From positions 6,067,281-6,131,280 of the forward strand of contig OU696594.1 in assembly GCA_916048095.2 (NCBI GenBank): DNA of 64,000 bases, in the 5' to 3' direction. How positions within the stretch are numbered: the first letter of the stretch is position 1; the number at the start of each line of letters is the position of its first letter. Below, in pieces: positions 13,060-23,117 of the stretch. The stretch comes from Sacculina carcini (Eukaryota; Arthropoda; Thecostraca; Sacculinidae). The translations under genes were made by a program, and so were the position numbers. Below the pieces are notes generated by a model. That model had not been told where the DNA came from and did no database searches. It saw only the letters and a program-made list of their open reading frames with translations.

Positions 13060-13475
13060 CATTGTGATGACATTACACGCATCATGTGATCACGTATGTC
13101 GTCAACTTAGCTATTTTCGGTCAATACACTGTCAGAACAATGACCTTCAAGATGTCTTGCGTACAGATCATAACAGCAAGCGTACAATCGCGATGCATTG
13201 TCTCACACAAGAAATCAACGATTAAACAGCTTTGAAATTTCAGCAATCGATTGCAGAAAGATTCTAAAAATAACAGATGTAAAATCGATGAATATATAAT
13301 ATATTTAAAATAATGGTGAACCATTTTGCAAAGGACCTGAATGGAACACTGATAATACAACTCCGTCAATAAGAATATGTCACAATGTTCTCATGCCAAA
13401 AACTGGTATTTGATTTTGGATACACATTTCCATTCTGAACTCAAAATAAGCCAATGTTCAGCAAACACATCCCTT

Positions 13476-13525
<50 letters not shown>

Positions 13526-14424
13526 CAGGAAACCGAAAAAGCATCATCGATGGAGTCAATGACCCAAGTAAATGTGACCAATGTTACCTGGACCAAGATC
13601 GAAAGTGACACGGGGGCAAAAATGCACCAATCATATCCTCAGAAGAAGGCACGTCAGCCAATCATAGCAAGGCTGAAGACTGGGCAAGAAACATTAAAAC
13701 TGCGTAAAGCAAAAGTAAAAATAAGTAATGTTTAGTGAAAATATTCAAAGAAGTTAAAGAAAAGAAACTTTTGCAAATTAAAAATGGAATAAACTAACCT
13801 CAAATTCGCATCAGCCAACACAACCGTTTGAAGCAGAAAGTGGACAGTTGTCGCAAATTTGTCATACAATAATTTTTATACAAAGACGAACACATTTCTT
13901 ACAAAATAAGTTACAAATAATCAGATAAACATTCAAATTAATAAATCAATCAATGGATTATTAATTTGAAATACTGTCGCTGATGGGCATGATGCCGCTA
14001 GCGATCAGTCCCAGTGGCTGTGGCAGCAGGTGTGCCGTGAACCAGTGGCGTAGTGTACGAGTGACGGAGGGTGTGAGACCCAGTCACTCACTAACGCCAA
14101 CTGCAGCGCACTGGAACGACAGGCTGTGCCCTGTCTGTCGACCCGAAATCGACTACCCTACAGCGCGACGCTCGGTATAAAAACCTTCCGTCTTGCTAAG
14201 AGACGTCCGAGCTGGGAGTGCACCGCTAAGTGACACTAGCCAGACTCGACGGTTTAAAGCGAACGTCTGATGCCTCAGAATCAAATGTGCTCAATCCCAC
14301 CTCTATGGGTGTCTGTCTCGGAGGAATAACCGGCTACGGTATTCAGTCCAAGGCAGGCGGCAGAGCACAATCTATCCTTGGCAAAACGCTGTGAGGGCGA
14401 TGTGGTCTTTTTAAAAGAGCGAAA
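13060..14424. other. Spacer with a (CA)n run
   Basis: Contains an uninterrupted CA run at about 13479-13524 and an open stretch after it (13525-13735) preceded by ACAACAG; it has no other gene-like property. A G+C-rich patch at 13985-14400 joins the LTR of the gypsy remnant and may be older element debris. No confident gene. Confidence 0.4.
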
Positions 14425-14877
14425 TGTATGTTGCGTAGGTTAACTCGCTAATTTTACAGGGAGCGGGAGCGGTACCGTGGAGACCAGTCAAACTCAGAGC
14501 CGACGACGTGAAAGAGATCTTTATTGCCGAAAGTGCACGCTTCATATACCGCACGTTGTAACCGTACGGTGTGGTGTTACACGTGACGTCACTGCTACCG
14601 TGTGCAACATGATGAATGTTTATGTGTGTGTGTGTGTGTTTGTCTGACCCGCATGCGTGTCTAACATTTTGCGATAAATAAAACAGCAATAACAATCAAA
14701 ACCATATACAAACACCGTGCACACATAATTGTTATATAACGGAAATAATACGTAATGATACTCGCGGTAATACAGTGACAGTGATATAATGGCATTCATA
14801 TAATTGGCAAATGCAAATACGATAAAACAGTGTACACATTTGACATACATGGAACAGAATTGATGTGTGTGGCTACA
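14425..14877 (-). repeat. 3' LTR of a Ty3/gypsy remnant
   Basis: Read on the minus strand it starts TGTAGCC and ends ACATACA (453 bp, TG...CA). Directly before it is a purine tract, AGGGAGGGGGCGG, the expected plus-strand primer. A polyadenylation signal AATAAA and a TGACGTCA site are inside. The partner 5' LTR is missing, so the ends are inferred from the TG/CA rule and the purine tract. Confidence 0.6.
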
Positions 14878-15525
14878 CCGCCCCCTCCCTAGACTGTCGA
14901 GTACAAAGGCGACATGTCGATATCTCTGTGGGGCACGTACAATGCGTCCACTGCGTGTTCTGATGCACGACTTACTTGTAACCACGGGTGGGTGTGTGTG
15001 CTGTGAAGTTTTGTGCGTGCTGCTGTCTGTGCACTCAGATGTCCGGTGAACAGGCGCGTCGGTTCTGACAAACAACTCGTTAGTGTAAGGTTCTGTTGAC
15101 GTGGAGTCGTTTATGATCGGCGATGAAGCAACACGTTCTTCAGCTATTTCGACAAATGCCGGTTTGCAGCGATCAATGGAGATGACGTCGTCTTTGCTGC
15201 GTCTCATGATGGTAATGTCTTGCCAGTCCTGGCCTTCACCAAGAAGGGACCGTCGTACCGACTCTCCAGGGGATAGCGATGGCCATCTTTGCGCACGAAA
15301 ACGTGAGTGCACGTTGACAGGGCACTGGGAACGTATGAACGCTGCTGAACCGGACGTGGCAGAGTTGGCCCAAGTTTCGCCATATGATGTCGCAGTCTGT
15401 TCACGTACGAAGACGGGTCAGAAGCCGGTGCTGAAGAGTGAAAGAACTCTCCGGGCAATCTCACCGTAGAGCCGTACACAAGCTCCGCTGCTGTGGCACC
15501 GATGTCCGGTTTGTGCGTGGCAATT
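14878..15525 (-). pseudogene. Ty3/gypsy pol C-terminus, truncated and frameshifted
   Basis: Minus-strand frames encode the end of a Ty3/gypsy polyprotein: AAELVYGSTVRLPGEFF, then a basic linker, THVFVRKDGHR, a YDGPF motif and a KPAF tail. In the family this region follows the integrase core. A one-base slip near 15215 splits it into two frames. Sequence upstream of 15525 is gone: it stops where the duplicated CLASP segment begins, so the element was cut by that junction. It ends at the LTR at 14877. Not functional. Confidence 0.75.
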
Positions 15526-18500
15526 GTTGTGTGTTAGCTCTGTGAAACTACTTGTGATAAAGTGGACCGATTATTTTTAAAACGCTAGTTTGGCCGTCGG
15601 TACGAAGCAGAAAATAGTGCAGGGTTCTTAACCGGGGGGGCGAGCCTGGTTCCTAGGGGATGCGAAGATTCCCGGGCTTTTTAAAAACAAATTATATATT
15701 TAACCCATGCATTATATTTTTCCTGAAAAACGTAATTTTGCTTAATCCTCTTAGAGGAGATTGTATAAATGAATTTTTTAATAAATAGTTTTGTTATTAC
15801 GTCGTTTGTATTTTCATATTTTCCTATACAACTATGCTGTTTTCGTATGCAACAACAATTCGTATGCTGAGACGTTCCGGGAGGGAAAGGCGACCTCCTC
15901 AACGGTATTGTTGTAGTTGAGACAACATGGACAGTGTTGTCTGGGCGCAGTGTTAGTGTATTAGTGTTGGCGTTTGTTTGAGCGGCACTGTTTAATTGAT
16001 GTCTTGTGTGTATGTGTGCGTGCGCTGTGTGTATGCGCGTGTGTTCACAACTGTAGAAGAGGGTGTATGTGCGTGCGCGTGTTCATGGTTCATGTTACGC
16101 CTATTGGGTGTTTATGGAACGGCTTGATTGGTGGATGTGTGTGTTTGTGTGTGTGTGTGTGTTTGTGTGGAAGTGATTGTGAATATGTGTGGCATTGGTG
16201 TTCGGGATTTCTGGTGGATCGCAGGTATTTAGTTCTGTGCTGCTCTTTGGTATAATAATATAGCGTTTATTTTTATTTGCTGTTCGTACAATATGTTAAC
16301 GTAGAAATATATCTTCCTGTGTTAATCTATCTTCCAATTTATTATTCAATTCTCGTGCTAATTTCGCCAATGATCTCGCAGTTTTGTCAGCTTTGTCAGT
16401 TTTCCCAGTTCAGTCAGTTGTACATGGCTAGATATAATACTATTGTGTATGTGTGTGTGTGTGGGGGGGGGGGGGTAGGACACGGTGTATGAAATAGTAT
16501 AGCAGCATTTACGACGTGGTGCCAGCGTGGAGCGCAGCACGGCCTCATTACTGCACAGAAGCAGGTCTCCCGGCTCACCCATGATGTCCTCCAATAACGG
16601 CTCTGTCTCTTCTTCTCCTTCGTCCGGCACGTTGCCTCGTGGCAGCTTGACAGAGGTGGTGGTGGGAAGTCTGCCTCGTTCCTGTCCTCGTTCTCTCATG
16701 TCCGCCTCTCAACGAGATGATGCCGAGAATCTCAGTCCTGATGAATTGTACCGGTGTGTTTCTCACATACTGTATCCTTATATATATATCTCTATCTCTC
16801 TCTGTTTCTCACTTTCGCACCACGATTATCTCCAACAAACACACACATGAACAGTAATAATAACTACAGACTATGATTGTGTATGTGTGTGCTTGTGTTT
16901 AATTGTTTATATAAGTGTGTATGTTTGTGTATGTTCAACTGTGTGTGTGTTTGTGTGTGTGTGTGAACCGCTCTCCCCTTCTACCAGTACCACTGGTACC
17001 GGTCAATTAACTGCCTGTCTCGAGCGGATCTCACTGAACGACCCTGCCACCGCCGCTGCTAGCACGTGTGATAATTCACGTGCCAGCGAGTGTGGCCAGG
17101 AGGTGTTCGCTTCAGTGTTGGCTGAATTCAAGAGAAACACTTATCAACAGCCAGGTAGCAATGGAGATGATAAGCAAGAGTATGAGAGCAGGCAGCAGGG
17201 TAAGAGAGCAGCTCTGCAGTGTGTCAGCAGATTGGCTCGTCACGCGCCCGCATATCTCTGGCAGCAACATTTCCAGTGCGTATATCCCGCCGCGGGCTCA
17301 AGCACACTTCCTCTCTCCCTCACACACTCACACACACACACACTCACACACACTCACACACACTACTGTCAACAGCGACTGATTCACTGGCTAACAAATA
17401 AATATGATTTATAATCTCGTGACTTCTATTCTCGAGAACTTCCTAAATGAAATTTCAGTATTATTATTTTTGCTATATATTTTTGCAGTAGTGTGTTTGT
17501 GTTTGTGTGTGTTTGTGTATGTATGTGTGCGTGTGCATGTATCTTGCGTATCTGTGTGTGTGTGCGTATCTGTATATGTGTGTGTGTGTTTGTCACGTGC
17601 AGGGCGTTGTTTAACCGTGTTCTCGACCAGCTGGTTGATGTTACTTGTGGTGGCGATGGTACACTTAAGAGCAGTAACAGTATCAGTGTACGTGAGGCCA
17701 GTCTGTCAACCCTCACTGATATGTTGCGTCGAGATTGTGTGGCTCCCTTGTTCCAGCCATTTGCCAAGACGTTGTTCATTCTAGCAGTGCTCCTACAGCG
17801 CGAGAAGGACCTTTGTCGAGCAGCAGAAGAGTGTGCCGCCGTGGCTGCAGTCACCCTGCCTCCCGATACTGTAACACCCCTCTCTCTCTCTATCAACTCT
17901 CTCTTCTCTTCTCTTCCATTTATTTGTAATGTCATTTGTTTTTGTGTTTGCCATTTTTCACATCTTTTCTTCGTGTTGCATTGCAGCTGTGTTCTTAGCT
18001 ATTCTGTTATTTGTCTTTCTTGTGTGCATTTCTCTATCTCTCTCTTTCGCTGCATTCATTGTGATTTTTCTAGTTTTTTGTCGTTTGTTAATTTTCTCTC
18101 TCCTTACCCTCATGCTTTCTACTCTGCTCACCTACAACTTCATCTTTCTCTCTTTCTCGCTATTCTCGCTGTGCGTTCTCTCGAAATTCATTCATTCGCT
18201 TCTTTCGTGTATATGTGTATGTATGTGTGTTTGTGTGTGTGTGTGTGTGTCAATTACACCATCATAATACTGTGATGATGGTGCGCGAGATAGGTGGTGC
18301 GCGTGTTGAACCCGCTCGTGCCTTTTCCTGCCGACCAGGCTGCCATCAAGGCTCTCACAAGAATGGTGGAACATATCAGCGCCGATACTGTGGTGTCATA
18401 TCTGCCCTCCATCATGCCCAATCTGATCAAGGTAACAGCACACCCCCTCTCTCTGTGTATGTCTATCTGTACGTGTGTGTGTCTGTGTTATCCAACATTG

Positions 18501-18994
18501 GCTTGCCTTTGAACCTTTCTTTGAAGCGAATATCAGAAGACAGCGAGGAACAGCAGATCGAATGTAAGATAGGAGAAATTGCAAGTTATGAAACAGAAAT
18601 ATGCATATAAATACCCATACATCCATACATTCACAAAATGAACAAGCTTGTGTGTGTGTGTGTGTGCACGCGCAGGCATATGATGACGACGAGTCTTCAG
18701 TGCGCAATGCTGCCGTGATCTGCATGGCGGCCATTCATACGCTGTGTGGAGAAGCCGAGTTGAGACCCCACCTGGCCTCGCTCAACGCCACCAAATTGAA
18801 ACTGCTCAATTTGAGCATCAAGCGAGCTCAGCAGATGTCCACACTCTCATCTAGCACGCCCACCACGCCCGAATAACCAGAGCAGCTCATGTCCGTCAAA
18901 TAGCCATGCTCTGATGTGTATATTGTTTCATGTATTTCTTATTCATGTTATTCATGTATTTCATGTTATTCGTTGGCAAATATATTCTGAACAA
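15522..18994 (+). repeat. Segmental duplication, block A copy 1
   Basis: This block matches 61160-64000 (block A copy 3) almost base for base where they overlap, and its first part (to about 16440) also matches 21800-22720 (block A copy 2). Shared anchors include TGTGAAACAACTTGTGA-type starts, a GGTTCTTAACC/GATTCCCGGGC element and the line leading into the first CLASP exon. Only copy 1 reaches the CLASP stop codon inside the window. Its left edge abuts a broken gypsy element instead of block B. Confidence 0.85.
16479..18876 (+). CDS. CLASP: CLASP C-terminal TOG region, copy 1 (last five exons; nonsense codon)
   Basis: Exons 16479-16753, 16988-17275, 17603-17870, 18294-18431 and 18676-18876 join in phase (2, 2, 0, 0) to 299 codons ending in TAA. 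Exon 1 is a Ser/Pro/Arg-rich linker (SRSPGSP). Exons 2-5 form the C-terminal helical TOG-like domain of CLASP: WQQHF, REASLSTLTDMLRRD, AIKALTRMVE, LPSIMPNLIK, then DDDESSVRNAAVICMAAIH and KLKLLNLSIKRAQ, which closely track the end of vertebrate CLASP1/2. CLASP binds microtubule plus ends and tubulin, promotes rescue and works at kinetochores and the cell cortex. In this copy codon 8 of exon 1 is TAG (16500-16502) where copy 2 has CAG, so a transcript using this exon would be cut short. Earlier exons are not in the window. Confidence 0.8.
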
Positions 18995-19203
18995 GCAAAC
19001 ACATACACATGAATATAAATACACACATACACAAAATAACAATGGAGATGGAGCAAGAAGGAAGTGGAGAATGGAAATTAAAAACAAAACGAAGCAAAGA
19101 AGAGCACGTAAAGAGAAAAAGACGAGGAAGAGACAGAAAATGAAAGATGAATCAGAGAGATGGTGATGATTGATGAAGAAGAGAGGGAGAATACAGCACT
19201 TAC

Positions 19204-21083
19204 ATCGAGCACATCAGGTCCAGTGTCCTGAACGTCAGAATCACAGATGCCGACCAGATCCGACGTGTCCAGATTCAGTTGACCGCTCAGTTCTGGCAGT
19301 TGGCCGGCCAGTCTAGCTGTGTGCTGACTGTGTTGTAAGTTGGCTATTACGCCGTCCAGAGGGCTCTCGTCTCGCTGCAAACCTGTCTGTGTGGGCGCCA
19401 ACGAACCACCTCCTAACCACACACAAACAAACACACAAACAAACACACAAACACGTATATACACAAGCACGTACTGAAAAACAAACACACACACACACAC
19501 ATAAACATATACATACACAAACACCCACTTACACTTACATCTATATACATACACATACACAAACACAAACACAGATATACATACACAAGCACAAGCACAC
19601 ACACACAGATATACATACACAAACACACACTTACATTCATACACAAACACACACATTAAACACATACATACAGATAGGTAACGTGAAGTGATCATATAAC
19701 AAGTTGTGATAAGAAGACTGAATTAATCAGAAAACATCACCCACCTGTGCCACAGTTTCCCGGAGTGAGTGGGGTGTGGGGTGCGTGTGAGTTACCCGCC
19801 GCCAGCTGGGGTACAGGTGGGGCGGTGACAGCAGAACTCATCACAGACCGACCACATGTCATACCACCCATCTATCATACACACACACACAGAGAGAGAT
19901 AGAGACGCTTACACATATTCACACTTCATTCAAGAACAACTTATTGTAAATGATGCATTGTATGTATGTGTATATGTATGTTTATGTGTGTGTATGTGTG
20001 TATGTACCGTCTCCTGCATGCTCTTCTCCATGGCGGCAAGAGGATGCAGAGCAGAGGAGCCGACATTCGAGGCAGTGGGTGTGAGTGGGAGAGAGGATGT
20101 GTTGATGATGTTGTTAGTGGCAGATGCATGGAGAGATGTGTTCTTCAGGTCGGTCTGTGCAACACTGACATGACTGGCTGTCGTGGACTCTGCCGAGGCG
20201 ACACTAGCGCCACCAACGGCTGACAGAGGAGTTAAGGGCGCAGAATGATGTGAAGCATTACCTGGCATCAGCGAGCCATTGTTTATACCTGCCAGTACAT
20301 AATCAATCAATTTAGCATTCAATCAGCCAATTAATCAATCAATCAATCAATTATTCAATCAATCGATAAATAAACCAATAAATTCACCATTTGGATAAAT
20401 AGACCCAATAATCAATTAATTTATAAATACACCAATTAATTGGCCAAACAATCGATGCGCATATACAATTAATCAATTAACCCATAAATAAACCAATTAA
20501 TCGATAAATCAACCAATTAATCAATCAATCACTCGATAAATACACCAATTAATCAATCAGTCAATTGATTAATAAATCAATGAATCATTCAATCGATTGA
20601 TAAATAAACCAATTAATTAATCAATCAATCCATTGAATAATAAATCGATTAATCAATCATTAAATTAATCAATCAATTGATGGATTATTCATTTGAAATA
20701 TAAATGATATTTTCAATAAATGATATTTAAATGAAAATGTATTTAAATATATAAAATATAACAATATTATGTATGTATGTCAGTGTGTCAGTGTATCAGT
20801 GTGTCAGTGTGTCAGTGTGTCAGTGTGTCAGTGTATCAGTGTGTCAGTGTGTCATTGTATCAGTGTATCATTGTGTCAGTGTATCAGTGTATTAGTGTGT
20901 CAGTGTGTCATTGTGTCAGTGTGTCAGTGTGTCAGTGTGTCAGTGTGTCAGTGTGTCATTGTGTCAGTGTGTGTTTACTGACTGTTCATATCGGGAGGAC
21001 AGTAGGGAGAGACACTCTGCATATTATCCCAGGTGGCCATTGAAGGCAGGGTCATTGAACCAGGACTGGAGGCTTTCACTCTC

Positions 21084-21139
<56 letters not shown>

Positions 21140-21202
21140 ATGTTGTTTGCTGTTGCTATTCACGCCGGCGCTCGCTTCAGTAACACTCACCTCGTCCTCA
21201 AC
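19204..21202 (-). CDS. Gene B copy 1: unidentified Gln/Ser/Pro-rich protein, four exons
   Basis: Minus-strand exons 21202-20983, 20288-20008, 19871-19745 and 19412-19204 join in phase to about 279 codons. The first exon has a run of 16 Gln broken from two QQH units, then [10 protein letters not shown] and SPYCPPDMN. The second and third are Ser/Thr/Ala- and Pro-rich ([24 protein letters not shown]). The fourth is more structured ([20 protein letters not shown]) and ends acidic ([20 protein letters not shown]) before a GTAAGT donor, so more exons should follow on the left. Composition suggests a nuclear co-regulator with an activation tail, which is inference only; I know no match. The first exon's donor is GTCAGT; an in-frame TAA follows if it is not used, and a GAG/GTGAGT inside could make that exon much shorter. 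Confidence 0.55.
20300..20700. repeat. AATC-type tetranucleotide repeat, copy 1
   Basis: About 400 bp of degenerate CAATCAATTAAT units with embedded CGATAAATA motifs, inside block B and in the first intron (of those seen) of gene B. The same array occurs at 59640-60045 with few changes. Confidence 0.85.
20769..20970. repeat. TGTGTCAG 8-bp array, copy 1
   Basis: About 25 units of TGTGTCAG with scattered TGTATCAG, TGTGTCAT and TATTAG variants. It lies just past the donor of gene B's first listed exon. Copy 2 (60120-60353) has about 29 units and a different variant order. Confidence 0.9.
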
Positions 21203-21632
21203 CTAACACATACACACACACAAGCATATAGATCAAGAATCTTGTAAGAGCAACGTTTTTCGAATGCATAAAATTATCAGCATATTCAGGATAATAAAAA
21301 CCTCTCATATCATCTCACATCGAAAGTAATGACCAAACTACAACCCGTCAAGTATTATATAACATTCGCCAAGTTGTCAAAAGACTGCTCAAGTGACAGC
21401 TGCTACACGGGAAGAAGTGGAAGCTTATGAACACACACAGGTGTGTCCCGTGCAGCTCACTGCCACCGCAGAACCGACCCTCTCCACGCTATGACGCCCC
21501 AAGAACGGAGGACGTATTAGAGAGGACCACCTCCCCAGAATGAATGGCACAACACATGACTGATATCTGGTACCATTTACTGCTGGGTGGACAGGGGCTG
21601 TTGAATTATAGAATTCGCCCAATTAAATTCTC

Positions 21633-21699
21633 CTCCGCCGTGATTTGAACCACTTACCTCCCGCTGGTAAGGCGGGTATGCTACCACTTCACCTCGGAG
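21633..21699 (-). repeat. tRNA-Val-like SINE head, copy 1
   Basis: On the minus strand CTCCGAGG...CGGCGGAG ends pair as an acceptor stem. There is an A-box (TGAAGTGGTAGCAT), an anticodon arm CCCGC/GCGGG with loop CTTACCA (anticodon TAC, Val) and a B-box (GGTTCAAATC). The D and T arms are imperfect and the partner at 60993-61059 differs in its anticodon, so I treat it as a tRNA pseudogene or SINE head, not a working tRNA. Confidence 0.5.
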
Positions 21700-21805
21700 T
21701 TCAACAAAGCATCAGTTCATCCACATATTCATTTGTGATTAGAAGATTTTCAATTGTGATCAGAGTGGGTTGACGTTGTATCTTTTATAGCTGTATGTAT
21801 AATCA

Positions 21806-22720
21806 TTGTTGTGTGTTGGCTCTGTGAAACAACTTGTGATAAAGTGGACTAATTCTTTTTAGAACGCTAGTTTGGCCGTCGGTACGAAGCAGAAAATAGT
21901 GCAGGGTTCTTAACCGGGGATGCGAGCCTGGTTTTCTGGGGGTGCGAAGATTCCCGGGCTTTTCAAAAACAAATTATATGTTTAACCTATGCATTATATT
22001 TTTCCTGAAAAACGTAATTTTGCTTAATCCTCTTAGAGGAGATTGTATAAATGAATTATTAATAAATACGTTTTGTTATTACGTAGTTTGTATTTTTATA
22101 TTTTCCTATACAACTATGCTGTTTTCGTATGCAACAGCAATTCGTATGCTGAGACGTTCCGGGAGGGAGAGGCGACCTCCTCAACGGTATTGTTGTAGTT
22201 GAGAGACAACATGGACAGTGTTGTCTGGGCGGAGTGTTAGTGTATTAGTGTTGGCCTTTGTTTGAGCGGCACTGTTTAATTGATGTCTTGTGTGTATGTG
22301 TGCGTGCGCTGTGTGTATGCGCGTGTGTTCACAACTGTAGAAGAGGGTGTATGTGCGTGCGCGTGTTCATGGTTCATGTTACGCCTATTGGGTGTTTATG
22401 GAACGGCTTGATTGGTGGATGTGTGTGTGTGTGTGTGTGTGTGGAAGTGATTGTGAATATTTGTGGCATTGGTGTTCGGGATTTCTGGTGGATCGCAGGT
22501 ATTTAGTTCTGTGCTGCTCTTTGGTATAATAATATAGCGTTTATTTTTATTTGTTGTTCGTACAAGATGATAACGGATAAATATATCTCCCTGTGTTAAT
22601 CTATCTTCCAATTTATTATTCAATTCTCGTGTGAATTTCGCCAATGATCTCGCAGTTTTGTCAGCTTTGTCAGTTTTCCCAGTTCAGTCAGTTGTACATG
22701 GATAGATATAATACTATTGT
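21806..22720 (+). repeat. Segmental duplication, block A copy 2 (truncated)
   Basis: Matches the first about 900 bp of block A copies 1 and 3, then diverges after GTTGTACATGG, just before the first CLASP exon would begin. It carries no CLASP coding sequence. It ends about 250 bp before the NUF2 5' splice acceptor. Confidence 0.85.
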
Positions 22721-22966
22721 TTCGTTACTATTAGATATATACCATAATTTCGTGTTTCATTTCATTTCATCATCAATTTCATTTCATCTCGATGTTAACA
22801 TGGCTGGTGTAAACATGAGAGTGTGTGCTCGTGGGTCATGTGGTCGTGTGTTGTCAGCTCATGCATGCACGAGCAGACAGACATACAAACATATGGTCAC
22901 AATCCAATTGATAATGTCTGTCATTCAACGAGACACTGACCATATAATTCTTAATGTTTTTTCCAG

Positions 22967-23117
22967 GTCTCCAGATCACACTGACGCGCTTCTGGTATGT
23001 CTGGTAGTGAGTTGACGATTCCTCTTCTTTCCGAGGACAAAATAATCAGATACTTTTCCGAAAAATCTGGGAAAGATGCGCCAGTCTCGTTGGCAAATTT
23101 GAAATCTCCCACTCCAG
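22967..23117 (+). CDS. NUF2: NUF2 exon 1
   Basis: Begins after TTTTTTCCAG with 30 untranslated bases; ATG at 22997-22999; 40 codons plus one base before a GTGATT donor. The acceptor close to the ATG points to an upstream 5' UTR exon or a spliced leader. Confidence 0.8.

Larger units (their letters stand above)
18994..21805 (-). repeat. Segmental duplication, block B copy 1
   Basis: Matches 58053-61163 (block B copy 2) over about 2.8 kb, including four minus-strand exons, an AATC-type repeat, a TGTGTCAG array and a tRNA-like repeat. Copy 2 carries an extra repeat-family-X insertion. The block starts 118 bp after the CLASP stop codon, so the CLASP 3' UTR may be cut by this junction. Confidence 0.85.

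Noticed and set aside
13525..13735. Terminal coding exon after the CA run
   Set aside because: There is an ACAACAG acceptor-like string and a 70-codon frame, but no partner exon, no similarity and no clear polyadenylation site.
19204..21202. Gene B as YAP, CRTC or another known co-activator
   Set aside because: Composition is similar (Gln/Ser/Pro with an acidic tail), but I could not find WW domains or any diagnostic motif, so no name is given.
21633..21699. Functional tRNA-Val gene
   Set aside because: The D and T arms are imperfect, the two copies disagree at the anticodon, and it sits in a duplicated repeat-rich block; a SINE head or pseudogene is likelier.
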